Notes: generated by a model from the letters alone, not told the origin. Positions 9,795 through 17,975 are shown, counted from the first letter of the stretch. The stretch: DNA of 54,153 bases from an uncultured Oscillospiraceae bacterium (GCA_910579595.1 CAJTVM010000008.1:1-54153); one strand, 5' to 3'. A program made the numbers and translations.

Positions 9795-10616
9795 TTAGTG
9801 CACTTTCTTGATCCTGGGGAACTTTTCATACATCCGCTGGACGTACTCCTGATACCGGCCCAGGGCCTCCTTCAGCTCCACGATATTGCACTTGTCCACA
9901 ATCTCGCGCATCTGTTCCTCGCCCTTCGTGCAGTATTCCAGCCGCTCCTCCTCGCTTTTGAAGAGCTTGCCGCCGTTATGCTGCTCAGGATTGGAATATA
10001 CCCTGGCCACAAAGCCGCCGCAGGCACTATACAGGCTGGAAAAACGGGCCAGGGCGGGCTCCTCGTCCATATGGGGCGGCTGGGGCCCGGCGTTGGGATC
10101 CACGGGCAGGTACTCCATCTGGCCCATGATCTTGTAGGCGCCGTACATGATCCGCCCCTCCCGGTAGTCAATCTTCACGCCGGCGGCCTGGGGCAGATGC
10201 ATCAGGTGGCAGGGGTGGATCAACGTCTCCTCAAAGAAGTCCCGGCAGAAGGGGTTGATGGTCAGCGGGGCCGGGCCGTGGCCGCTGATGAGGAACAGCC
10301 GCTTGAAGCCCTGATCCACCAGGGAGAGGCAGATTTTCCGCAGGTAGTCCATCCCGTCCCGGATGGTGAGGTGCACCGTGGCGTTGCTGATGACCGTCCC
10401 GCCGGGATAGAAATAGGGCAGGTTGATCATGGCCAGGCCGTCCGCCTTCTCCGCCAGCAGCTTTGCGTACGCCTCGGGCACAATGGTTTCGCAGTCGATG
10501 GGGAGATTGCCGTGGCATTCCACCACGCCCACGGCAATAAACATGGTATCACCGCCCCGGGCCAAATAATCCTCTACCTCCTGCGCCGTCATTTTGTTAA
10601 AAATCCTGGTTCGCAT
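9795..10616 (-). CDS. Creatininase-family amidohydrolase (paralog B)
   Basis: The 273-residue protein belongs to the creatininase/creatinine amidohydrolase superfamily, metal-dependent enzymes that cleave cyclic or linear amides. The metal-site motif reads VECHGNLPIDCET (E33, H35 and E43), and a second conserved His lies in LISGHGP (H113). Compared with the usual E-x-HG-x-HLPL-x-TD pattern, the loop is one residue shorter and the Asp ligand position aligns with Glu43. It is clearly paralogous to the preceding gene (both contain PYFYPGGTVISN and VHLTIRDG at the same positions), so the two may form a heteromer or act in sequence. Reaction and substrate are unknown. Confidence 0.85.
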   Translation of the reverse strand: MRTRIFNKMTAQEVEDYLARGGDTMFIAVGVVECHGNLPIDCETIVPEAYAKLLAEKADGLAMINLPYFYPGGTVISNATVHLTIRDGMDYLRKICLSLVDQGFKRLFLISGHGPAPLTINPFCRDFFEETLIHPCHLMHLPQAAGVKIDYREGRIMYGAYKIMGQMEYLPVDPNAGPQPPHMDEEPALARFSSLYSACGGFVARVYSNPEQHNGGKLFKSEEERLEYCTKGEEQMREIVDKCNIVELKEALGRYQEYVQRMYEKFPRIKKVH

Positions 10617-10638
10617 TGCTCAATTCCCCTTTCTAAAA

Positions 10639-11481
10639 TCAGCGGTGTCTCTTAACTCTCGGGAACTTCTCCGCCACACCCTGGGCATAGACCTGGTACT
10701 CACCCAGCGCCTCGTTGAGCGCCTCCAGATTCAAGTGGGATACCAAATCGTAGATCTCCTCTACGCCCTTCGCGGCAGTCTCCTCCAATTCTTCGCGGCT
10801 CTTGAAGATTCTGCCGCCGCCGTGCTGGCGGGGGTCGGAGAAGATCTGAGCCGTGGCGCCAAACCCGGAATAGGGCTGGTACAGCTTCATGAAATCCGCC
10901 ATGGCCGGGTCGGTGGGGACGCGCTCGCCCCGCTCTTCCGTGGCATTGGGATCAATGGGGATGAAATCCAGCTGGCCCAGCATTTTGTATGCGCCGTAGG
11001 TCATGTTGTCCAGGCCCCGCATGACCCCTTCGTGGCCGTATGCCTTAGCCATCATGGAGATGGTGGACATATGGCAGGGATGGATCAGCGTCTCCTCAAA
11101 GAACTCCCGGGAGAAGGCGTTGAGCGTCATGCTGGAAGGGCCGTGCCCGCTGACAAAGTACAGCCGCTTGAAGCCCTGGTCCGCCAGACTGTGGGCAATT
11201 TTCATCAGGTAGTCGATGCCGTCCCGGATGGTGAGGTGTACCGTGGAATTGCTGATGACCGTCCCGCCGGGATAGAAATAGGGCAGGTTGATCATGGCCA
11301 GACCGTCCGCCTTTTCCGCCATGGCGATGGCCAGCGCCTCCGGGATCACCGTCTCGCAGTCGATGGGGCAGGCCCCGTGCACCTCCACCACGCCGATGCC
11401 CACATACATGGTGTCGCCGCCCCGGGCCAGGTAGTCTTCCACCTCCTGGGCTGTCATCTTGTTGTAAACTCTTGTCCTCAT
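10639..11481 (-). CDS. Creatininase-family amidohydrolase (paralog A)
   Basis: The 280-residue protein shares its whole architecture with the next gene: both begin MRTR followed by NKMTAQEVEDYLARGGDTM. Metal-site motif VEVHGACPIDCET gives E33, H35 and E43; FVSGHGP gives H113. The region about residues 135-215 differs most between paralogs and may carry specificity. It lies 22 bp upstream of paralog B and 13 bp downstream of the amidohydrolase, consistent with one operon. Creatininase relatives also include enzymes of cofactor maturation and pyrimidine breakdown, so creatinine itself should not be assumed. Confidence 0.85.
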   Translation of the reverse strand: MRTRVYNKMTAQEVEDYLARGGDTMYVGIGVVEVHGACPIDCETVIPEALAIAMAEKADGLAMINLPYFYPGGTVISNSTVHLTIRDGIDYLMKIAHSLADQGFKRLYFVSGHGPSSMTLNAFSREFFEETLIHPCHMSTISMMAKAYGHEGVMRGLDNMTYGAYKMLGQLDFIPIDPNATEERGERVPTDPAMADFMKLYQPYSGFGATAQIFSDPRQHGGGRIFKSREELEETAAKGVEEIYDLVSHLNLEALNEALGEYQVYAQGVAEKFPRVKRHR

Positions 11482-11494
11482 CCAGGTTTCCTCC

Positions 11495-12379
11495 TTATAT
11501 ATTCAGTAGTTTTTGCGCATTTTGATAACAGATCTTCTCATAGGCTTCCCGGCTGAGCCGCCCATACTCCACGCAGCTGTCCAGATAGCCGCCCAGCGGC
11601 ATGACCTGGACGCTGTTGATGGTATCGGAGCCGTACATCAGCCGATCCTGATACCGTTCCAGGAACGCCAGCCCAAATACCTCGTCCCGCATCACCGCCC
11701 TGCTCCCGCTGCAGGCGGAGAGATCCCCATACAGGTTGGGGTACGCGTCTAGCAGCCGGGGCACCGCGCCGCCCGGGGCAACGGGGCCCTCCCCCATCTT
11801 GCTCCTGGCCTGGTTCCCCTCCCGGGGAGTATCCCCGGAAATCTCAATCCAGAAGGTTTGGCTGTGCCCGAAAAATTTTAACTCGGGGAAGCTTTTCAGC
11901 GCCTCCTCCAGCAGCGGCAGGCCCGGCCGGTCACAGATACCGTAGGCGTAACCCGGTTCCGGGCTCATATGGAATGTGACCGGAAGGCTGAGCTTTTCCG
12001 CCGCCTCAAACACGGCGGTATTCAGCGGGCTGTCGATCCACTGGTTGATGGCCAGTTCCCCAACGCTGACAGCGCCCAGTTCCTTGTATTCGCACATACG
12101 GTCATAGACCGCCTCCGGCTCATCCCCCTCGCTGAAGTTGCAGCTGAAGTGGAAAAACCCCGGATACCGGCGCGCAATCTCCCGCGCCGCCCGAATCCCG
12201 CTGTTTTCGTCTTGGGTTCCGGTCAGGCTGAGCACGGAAAACACGCCTTGGCTTTTCAGATGCCCCACCATTTCCCCAGCGTCCGCCGTGTAATTGTCCT
12301 GTGGATTCCATGGGCTGGGAACCCGCTCCACTCGGTTCAGGCCGAAATGCGTATGGATATCAATCTTTTTGTGCTCCAT
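11495..12379 (-). CDS. Amidohydrolase-family metal-dependent hydrolase (TIM barrel)
   Basis: The 294-residue protein has the Amidohydro_2 signature set: DIHTHFG at the N-terminus (metal-binding HxH, about residues 8-12), TFHMS (about 150), FFGHS (about 180) and YGSD (about 255, catalytic Asp). These are the ligands of a mononuclear or binuclear metal site. AGAGGATGAGCT precedes the ATG at 12379. It is the first gene of the catabolic operon and is divergent from the AraC-type regulator. It could be a hydrolase or a decarboxylase of the ACMSD-like subgroup. Confidence 0.88.
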   Translation of the reverse strand: MEHKKIDIHTHFGLNRVERVPSPWNPQDNYTADAGEMVGHLKSQGVFSVLSLTGTQDENSGIRAAREIARRYPGFFHFSCNFSEGDEPEAVYDRMCEYKELGAVSVGELAINQWIDSPLNTAVFEAAEKLSLPVTFHMSPEPGYAYGICDRPGLPLLEEALKSFPELKFFGHSQTFWIEISGDTPREGNQARSKMGEGPVAPGGAVPRLLDAYPNLYGDLSACSGSRAVMRDEVFGLAFLERYQDRLMYGSDTINSVQVMPLGGYLDSCVEYGRLSREAYEKICYQNAQKLLNI

Positions 12380-12476
12380 AGCTCATCCTCTCTACCACAT
12401 TTTGAAAAGGTCTCACTCCAACGTCTTCTATCTGTTTTGATGATCACAGCATAACAAAAGAGCCTGAAAAGTGTTA

Positions 12477-12490
12477 GAACAATATCGTTC
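12477..12490. promoter_or_regulatory. Imperfect palindrome in the regulator/operon intergenic region
   Basis: GAACAATATCGTTC reads nearly the same on both strands (12 of 14 positions). A second TATCG occurs at 12503. It lies between the divergent amidohydrolase and AraC genes, where a regulator site is expected. Function is inferred from position only. Confidence 0.35.
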
Positions 12491-12517
12491 AAATTAGCAA
12501 AATATCGCCGTCCGCAC

Positions 12518-12546
12518 TTGATTTTCACAAGAATATACGCTATTAT
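12518..12546 (+). promoter_or_regulatory. Promoter of the AraC-type regulator
   Basis: TTGATT at 12518-12523 and TATTAT at 12541-12546 are separated by exactly 17 bases, 68 bp ahead of the chosen start codon. Confidence 0.6.
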
Positions 12547-12613
12547 CAGAATCAGAAACAGCATATTTCACAAAAACAGGATTGCAAGTTTATGCAAAAA
12601 GGAGAGCACTGTC

Positions 12614-13864
12614 ATGGAATTGGAATGGGCCGGGGAATTGGAATCTATGAACCAACGCAGCGCTTTCGCCATGGATATCCGCAGGGATACCGCGATGCAG
12701 ATCATATCACAGATCTGCATGATAGAGATCATTGCGCTGAACAGCCAGGAAACAACGGATACCATATGCGAGCGGCACTGTCTCCATCCTGTTCAGCACT
12801 TTTTCCACAAAAAAGTATTGGATACAATCAGGCGGCGGGTAAATCAGGAATACATTTATCACGCCATTGACGCGTTCGGCGTCCACCTCCTGCTGTTTTC
12901 CGTCAGCGGGACCCCGTATCTGTTCGGCCCATTCTGCTGCCAGCCCCTCTCGGAATATGGGGCCCGGACCATTCTGAAGCAGAACGAACTGGACGAAATT
13001 GAGGTGAAGGATCTCCAGTATTACTGCGGCTCTTTCCCACAGATCGGGGCAGCGGCGGCAGTTAAAATCGCGTCCTCCTTCATCTACACGGTCAGCCCCG
13101 AGGAACCCAGCAAAACGATTAAAGTCGTAACCGGCATAGAAATTCCCCCAAGCGAAGAGGAAGCTGTCGTAAGAAAACGTCCCAACTATAAAAGTAAACT
13201 GGAATACCGCTACGCGCTGGAAAACCGGTTTATTGAGGAGATCAAAAACGGGAACGCTCATTCTGCGCTGAGCATTATGAATGTCATCGAGCAGGATGTG
13301 GCCTACCTGAAGCGGCTGGGGCCGGCCCCGGAAAATGAACGAATCGGCATCACCATCACCCGCACCACCATCCGTCACGCCGCCCTTCAGGTCGGGCTCC
13401 CTGTGCTGATCATCGACCGGATCTCCTCCGCAAACACTACCCTGGTGAGCAAGGCCAAGACGGTTGGGGATATCATGATCGCCAAGGAAATTATGATCCG
13501 GGACTTCTGCAAGGCCATCCGGGAAATGCGTGAAAACAAGTATTCCGCCCTGGTGCAAAGCGTGCTGTACTGTCTGAACCACGACTACTCCTCCAGCATT
13601 GATCTGCCCAGCCTGTCTGATGAGTTGGGGATTTCCGAAAGCCGCCTGGTCAAAAATTTTAAAAAAGAGATTGGCCTGACGCCCTCCGCCTATTTAGCCA
13701 AGATCCGAATGCAGAAGGCTGCCCTACTCCTTATCAGCGGAACCATGCCTGTCAGCGAAATCAGTACCGCTGTTGGTATCAACGATTCCAACTATTTTGT
13801 CAAGCTGTTCAAAAAGGAGTTTGACGAAGCGCCAACGGCGTACCGGAAGCGGCATACTACTTGA
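12614..13864 (+). CDS. AraC-family transcriptional regulator
   Basis: The 416-residue protein has an N-terminal ligand or sensor region (about residues 20-130, including FGVHLLLFSVSGTPYLFGPF) and a C-terminal AraC double helix-turn-helix (about residues 315-415, with LSDELGISESRLVKNFKKEI and AVGINDSNYFVKLFKKEF). The start at 12614 was chosen because GGAGAG lies ten bases upstream; a longer in-frame extension would begin inside the promoter. It is divergent from the amidohydrolase-creatininase-transporter operon and is the obvious candidate to control it in response to the imported compound. Confidence 0.88.
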   Translation: MELEWAGELESMNQRSAFAMDIRRDTAMQIISQICMIEIIALNSQETTDTICERHCLHPVQHFFHKKVLDTIRRRVNQEYIYHAIDAFGVHLLLFSVSGTPYLFGPFCCQPLSEYGARTILKQNELDEIEVKDLQYYCGSFPQIGAAAAVKIASSFIYTVSPEEPSKTIKVVTGIEIPPSEEEAVVRKRPNYKSKLEYRYALENRFIEEIKNGNAHSALSIMNVIEQDVAYLKRLGPAPENERIGITITRTTIRHAALQVGLPVLIIDRISSANTTLVSKAKTVGDIMIAKEIMIRDFCKAIREMRENKYSALVQSVLYCLNHDYSSSIDLPSLSDELGISESRLVKNFKKEIGLTPSAYLAKIRMQKAALLLISGTMPVSEISTAVGINDSNYFVKLFKKEFDEAPTAYRKRHTT

Positions 13865-13874
13865 TGCTCATTAA

Positions 13875-14036
13875 GAACCTGTATTCACAGACGAAACCGC
13901 CGGATGGGCGAGGGATTTTCCCGTCAGGCAAGGCAAATTTTCGCAGGAATCATTGCGTTTATTTCCAGAAAATTTAACGCGGCATGGCGGGAAAAGACCC
14001 GGCCTGACGGTGAATCGAGGTTGTGAATACAGGTTC
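13875..14036 (-). mobile_element. MITE-like element, copy 1
   Basis: This 162-bp non-coding element starts and ends with the 15-bp inverted repeat GAACCTGTATTCACA. It is about 90% identical by eye to copies at 51307 and 53848 but inverted relative to them. Flanks are TAA (left) and TTA (right), an approximate TNA duplication. It lies ten bases after the AraC stop codon. Confidence 0.85.
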
Positions 14037-14340
14037 TTACTCACCACTAGCCGATGGCTTGTGGTGGTACTGCCTACGGCAGCCGTGCGCCCTCCGGGGG
14101 CGGCTCCGCCGGGGTGTCCTCCCCTGCTGGTATATACCAGCAGACGCCAACGGTGGCTTGTGCATCGGACGCAGCCGCGCCGATCACCGGGGGCTTGGGG
14201 GCCATCGGCCACCAACAAGCTGCGCCGGGTATATACCGGCGCATTGCTTGCCACTACCATCAGCCCGACAAATGGGGCTTGTGAATTGGTCACTTTTGTG
14301 CTATACTGATGACTGTCAGAAACCGGCAAACCGGAAATTG
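14037..14340. repeat. Gene-free GC-rich stretch with two GGTATATACC palindromes
   Basis: Three overlapping frames are open here but none has a ribosome site or resembles a protein. The stretch contains a perfect 20-bp palindrome CTGCTGGTATATACCAGCAG at 14124-14143 and a near-palindrome GCGCCGGGTATATACCGGCGC minus one base of symmetry at 14222-14242. Repeated GGCTTGT/GCTTGC phrases separate them. It looks like repeat-derived DNA attached to the MITE rather than a gene. Confidence 0.5.
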
Positions 14341-14354
14341 AGAAGGCGCGGAAT

Positions 14355-14534
14355 ATGAAATATATCGGTACATTTTTACTATTTTCTATTGCTATAATTT
14401 TTTTGTGGATGGGATATATAATTTCGTCTGTTTTTGGTCTGTTAAGATGGCCTGTTTTCATAATAGTCTGTCTGTTTATGGGTGAAATTTACTATCGTAT
14501 TTGTAAATGGATGCGTTCATACTGCCAAAAATAA
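14355..14534 (+). CDS. Small hydrophobic membrane protein (59 residues)
   Basis: An ATG at 14355 opens a 59-codon frame, MKYIGTFLLFSIAII onward, with two predicted membrane segments (about residues 4-27 and 33-48) and a basic tail ending KWMRSYCQK. A weak GAAGG lies about ten bases upstream. The A+T-rich codon use differs sharply from the neighbouring GC-rich genes, suggesting recent acquisition. I do not recognise the family; it may be the remnant of a mobile element cargo. Confidence 0.45.
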   Translation: MKYIGTFLLFSIAIIFLWMGYIISSVFGLLRWPVFIIVCLFMGEIYYRICKWMRSYCQK

Positions 14535-14791
14535 CTTCCAGTTTATCGGGGGGATTTCATCTTTTGGGTGAAATCCCCCTTGACAAATGTTCTCTTGCGA
14601 CAACCAGTTGGGAAGAGTTCCTGTCTGGAACCTTTGCTGATTTTCGCGACTACGATGAGATTGTCCCACAAGATATCGAAGAAGCCGCAAAGCTGAACGA
14701 CCCTGATGACCTGTATGCCGAAAATGGTCGTGCTTTTACAAAGCGCCTTATTCGCAAAAATCTCAAATATTACAGCATCAGCGCTCCATGA
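14507..14791 (+). CDS. Hypothetical protein, possibly a truncated gene
   Basis: This 94-codon frame overlaps the end of the small membrane protein gene. Its second half (TTSWEEFLSGTFADFRDYDE through NGRAFTKRLIRKNLKYYS) has a balanced composition and looks like genuine protein, while the first 25 residues do not. No ribosome site is visible before the first ATG, so it is more likely the 3' part of a gene whose start was lost. No family recognised. Confidence 0.3.
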   Translation: MDAFILPKITSSLSGGFHLLGEIPLDKCSLATTSWEEFLSGTFADFRDYDEIVPQDIEEAAKLNDPDDLYAENGRAFTKRLIRKNLKYYSISAP

Positions 14792-14930
14792 AAATGTGTA
14801 TAGAACTCGCACCTCCGCTACGGTCTTCTAAGCCCACTACAAAGCACGCTTTCACTCGGAATACGTTTCGCAAAGTCTCTCCTGCGGTCTCTCAGCGGCC
14901 TCTAAGGGCATCGTATTCTTTGCAAAAAAG

Positions 14931-14978
14931 AACCCCCGCCTATAGGTCATATCCGATCCATAGGCGGGGTTTCTTTAT
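14931..14978 (+). terminator. Intrinsic terminator
   Basis: AACCCCCGCCTAT and ATAGGCGGGGTT arms enclose a short loop and are followed by TCTTTATG. It closes the small A+T-richer island; the 14792-14930 stretch before it contains no gene I can support. Confidence 0.75.
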
Positions 14979-15010
14979 GCTCATGTTTTCATGCACTCAT
15001 CCAGAAGACT

Positions 15011-15406
15011 GTTAAGGAACCTCTGAAAAATAGCCAATATTTGATGAGGATAGGAGAATGAATAGAAGAACCCGGCCCCAATATGGCCGGGTTAAGAGCA
15101 GAATGTTTGATTTTCCTTACTTTTTTCGCCTTTTTCTGAAAAAGCGCAAAAAACCCTATCATGCTTCCCGCAGCCTTCGTCCGGCCACCGCCAGGAGGTA
15201 GAGGTTTGCGCAGGCAAACATGGCGTACAGCCGATTCTCGTTTTTCCTCAGGCCCCGGTACCGGGTTTTCCTGCATCCAAACTGGCATTCCCGCTTTGTT
15301 TTCTTGTTCCGGCAACTATATTCCATGTCGCTCAATGTCTGCCGCTTCATATTCCGCCCCACTTTTTCCTTCTCCTTGGGCCAGCTTTGAGCAGAGATTC
15401 CTTAAC
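15011..15406 (-). mobile_element. IS5-like insertion sequence deletion derivative
   Basis: Imperfect inverted ends GTTAAGGAACCTCTG (15011) and its counterpart ending at 15406 enclose about 396 bp. The minus strand encodes a transposase C-terminus (about 15160-15290) with QFGCRKTRYRGLRKNENRLY and AMFACANLYLLA, the pattern of IS5-type DDE transposases. The catalytic N-terminal two thirds are missing and the upstream part is out of frame. A hairpin AACCCGGCC/GGCCGGGTT lies at 15081-15105. It cannot move without a helper. Confidence 0.75.
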
Positions 15407-15489
15407 AAAAATTCGCCGGGAGAACGCGGAATTTTTTCCATTTTCGCGCCGCTCCCCTTTTCTTTTTCCAAAACTTATGTCATAATATA

Positions 15490-15673
15490 GTTGATACAGT
15501 TAAAAAGCGGCCTAGCGTCAGACTTCATAGTCAGCGCACAGGCTGTGCCGCTGTCTGAAAAACGGCAGCTGCCGGTTTTCAACTGCGCTGACTATATCAG
15601 TAACCGGCCCGAACGGGGCCTACCCCTATTTCATCACAATGCCAATCAAATTCTGCTCCGAGGAGTGACCCAA
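15490..15673 (+). promoter_or_regulatory. Structured leader of fbp
   Basis: The region ahead of fbp contains a perfect 12-bp inverted repeat, ATAGTCAGCGCA (15527-15538) and TGCGCTGACTAT (15584-15595), enclosing 45 GC-rich bases with further internal complementarity. GAGGAGTG precedes the start codon. The leader frame is open in phase with fbp but does not resemble the family. A folded regulatory leader is one reading; the remains of another small inverted-repeat element is the other. Confidence 0.45.
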
Positions 15674-17671
15674 ATGAAGCCAACCGCCGAATTTACCCCG
15701 GTAAAGCTGGAATATCTGCGGCTGCTGTCCAAGCAATACCCCACCGTCCAGGAGGCCAGCACCGAGATCATCAACCTGCGGGCCATCCAGAATCTGCCCA
15801 AAGGCACCGAGCACTTCCTCTCCGACGTCCACGGGGAGTACGAGGCTTTCCAGCACATCATCAATTCCGCCTCCGGCGTAGTGCGGGAGAAGATTGACGA
15901 TCTGCTGGGCGCCACCGTCCCCCGTTCCGACCGGGATCAGCTGGCCACCCTCATCTACTACCCCGAGGAAAAGCTTGAGGAGATTGAGCGGGAAACGGAG
16001 GATATGCGGGAGTGGTACCGCATCACGTTCCACCGGCTCATCGACCTGTGCTGCCTGGTGAGCGCCAAGTACACCCGGGCCAAGGTGCGCAAGGCCATGC
16101 CCCGGGACTACGCCTACATCATCGACGAGCTGATCCACACCCACTTCGAGCACAACGAGGCGGACAAACGGGATTACTACGAAAACATCATCTGCACCAT
16201 CATCGACCTGGACCGGGCGTCCAACTTCCTCATCGCCCTGTGCGAGCTGATCAAGCGTCTGGCGGTGGATCACCTCCACCTGGTGGGGGACATCTTTGAT
16301 CGCGGCCCCGGCGCGGACGTGATCATGGATACCCTCATGGACTACCACAGCGTGGATATTCAGTGGGGCAACCACGACATCCTCTGGATGGGCGCAGCCT
16401 CCGGCTCCCGGACGCTGGTGGCCACGGTGCTGCTCAATTCCCTGCGCTACAACAATCTGGAGGTCATCGAGACGGGGTACGGCATATCCCTGCGGCCCCT
16501 GTCCGTGTTTGCCGAGGAGTTCTACCGGGACTGCGACATCAGCCGCTTCCAGGTAAAAATCGCCGACGAGGACGACAGCAGCTTTACCCAGCGGCACAAG
16601 CTGATCGCCTCCCGGATGCACAAGGCCATCACCATGATCCTGTTTAAGCTGGAGGGGCAGAAGATCCTGCGCAACCCCAGCTTCGGCATGGACGACCGGC
16701 TGCTGCTGGACAAAATCGACTACGAGAACAAGACCATCACCATCGACGGCGTGGTCCACCCCATGCTGGACACCGACTTCCCCACCGTGGATCCCAAGGA
16801 TCCCTATGCCCTCACCCCGGAGGAAGAGCTGCTGATCAACACCCTCACCCGATCCTTCCGGCACAGCGAGAAGCTCCAGCGCCACGTCCGCTTCCTGTAC
16901 TCCAAGGGCGGCCTGTACCGGGTGTACAACGGCAACCTGCTGTTCCACGGCTGCATCCCCATGGACAAGGAGGGCAGGCTGCTGTCCTTCTCCATCGGCT
17001 GCCAGGACCTGTCCGGCCGGGAATTTTTGGACTACGCCGACGCCACCGCCCGCTGGGCCTACTACAACAAACCTGGATCCCCGGAGCGGCAGTTTGGCAT
17101 GGACTTTTTGTGGTGGCTGTGGTGCGGGCGCAACAGCCCCATCTTTGGCCGGGACCGCATGACCACCTTTGAGCGGCGGTTTATCGCCGACGAATCCACC
17201 CATGTGGAGACGAAAAACGCCTACTACACCCTGTACAACGACCCCACGGTATGCGAGGGCATCCTGAAGGAATTCGGCCTGGAGGGCGGCCACTGCCACA
17301 TCGTCAACGGCCATGTCCCCGTAAAGTCCACGCGGGGGGAAAGCCCCGTCAAGGGCGGCGGCAGGCTGATCGTCATCGACGGCGGGTTCTGCAAGGCATA
17401 CCAGAAAACCACCGGCATCGCCGGATATACCCTGATCTACAATTCCGGCTGCTTCCGGCTGGTTTCCCACGAACCCTTTGCCGGCAAGGCGGAGGCCATC
17501 CGCAAAAACTGGGACATCACCTCCACCTCCCAGATCTTCGAACGGCTGGAGAGCCGGGCCACCATTAAGGACACCGATGTGGGCCGGGAAATGCAGGCTC
17601 AGGTGGACGATCTGCTGGACCTGCTGCGGGCCTACCGCAGCGGCGCCATCGTGGAGGGCCACAAAACCTGA
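15674..17671 (+). CDS. fbp: Fructose-1,6-bisphosphatase, class III
   Basis: The 665-residue cytoplasmic enzyme dephosphorylates fructose 1,6-bisphosphate to fructose 6-phosphate, the committed step of gluconeogenesis. It is the Firmicutes class III type built on a calcineurin-like metallophosphatase core: SDVHGEYEAF (about residue 48), GDIFDRGP (about 205) and GNHDILWMG (about 231) supply the dimetal ligands, and VNGHVPVK lies near residue 545. Length matches the family (about 640-670). The start at 15674 has GAGGAGTG upstream and matches the family N-terminus; a 61-codon in-frame extension was rejected. A strong terminator follows 21 bp after the stop. Confidence 0.97.
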   Translation: MKPTAEFTPVKLEYLRLLSKQYPTVQEASTEIINLRAIQNLPKGTEHFLSDVHGEYEAFQHIINSASGVVREKIDDLLGATVPRSDRDQLATLIYYPEEKLEEIERETEDMREWYRITFHRLIDLCCLVSAKYTRAKVRKAMPRDYAYIIDELIHTHFEHNEADKRDYYENIICTIIDLDRASNFLIALCELIKRLAVDHLHLVGDIFDRGPGADVIMDTLMDYHSVDIQWGNHDILWMGAASGSRTLVATVLLNSLRYNNLEVIETGYGISLRPLSVFAEEFYRDCDISRFQVKIADEDDSSFTQRHKLIASRMHKAITMILFKLEGQKILRNPSFGMDDRLLLDKIDYENKTITIDGVVHPMLDTDFPTVDPKDPYALTPEEELLINTLTRSFRHSEKLQRHVRFLYSKGGLYRVYNGNLLFHGCIPMDKEGRLLSFSIGCQDLSGREFLDYADATARWAYYNKPGSPERQFGMDFLWWLWCGRNSPIFGRDRMTTFERRFIADESTHVETKNAYYTLYNDPTVCEGILKEFGLEGGHCHIVNGHVPVKSTRGESPVKGGGRLIVIDGGFCKAYQKTTGIAGYTLIYNSGCFRLVSHEPFAGKAEAIRKNWDITSTSQIFERLESRATIKDTDVGREMQAQVDDLLDLLRAYRSGAIVEGHKT

Positions 17672-17691
17672 CGCCGCGCCCGCTCCAACCA

Positions 17692-17728
17692 CCGCGCCCC
17701 CCCGGTTTCCCGGGGGGGCGCGGTAATG
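17692..17728 (+). terminator. Terminator after fbp
   Basis: CCGCGCCCCCCCGG and its complement pair around TTTC, a 14-bp GC stem. The following sequence is TAATGTTCGATTTTTG. Confidence 0.8.
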
Positions 17729-17812
17729 TTCGATTTTTGTCAAATTGGGAGCAAAATATAACCCATGGAAAAAAATGAAACCAAAATGTAACCTTTTTTT
17801 AGGCAAACGACC

Positions 17813-17841
17813 TTGCCCATTTCCATCGAAAGTGGTAAAAT
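17813..17841 (+). promoter_or_regulatory. Promoter of the VanW gene
   Basis: TTGCCC at 17813-17818 and TAAAAT at 17836-17841, 17 bases apart. The transcript would carry a leader of about 130 nt before the ATG at 17976. Confidence 0.55.
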
Positions 17842-17975
17842 AGGGACGTTGACTATATTGATATGGGCCGCATTTGGTCGAACTGCCGCTGTGTGTCCCC
17901 TTTTCCCCCGGGAAAAGAATCCGCGCGGCTTTTTTTCTGCCAATCCGGGCTTATATTTGGGAGGATGTGTTGAAA

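Noticed and set aside
13871..14461. 196-codon frame across the MITE and the palindromic region
   Set aside because: It spans a mobile element and gene-free repeat DNA, with no start signals or protein-like character.
15491..15673. A 61-residue N-terminal extension of fructose bisphosphatase
   Set aside because: The family N-terminus matches from 15674, where a good ribosome site lies; the upstream frame crosses the inverted repeat.
15626..17806. A 726-codon frame opposite fbp
   Set aside because: It is an antisense shadow of the fructose bisphosphatase gene; its composition is an artefact of third-position GC bias.
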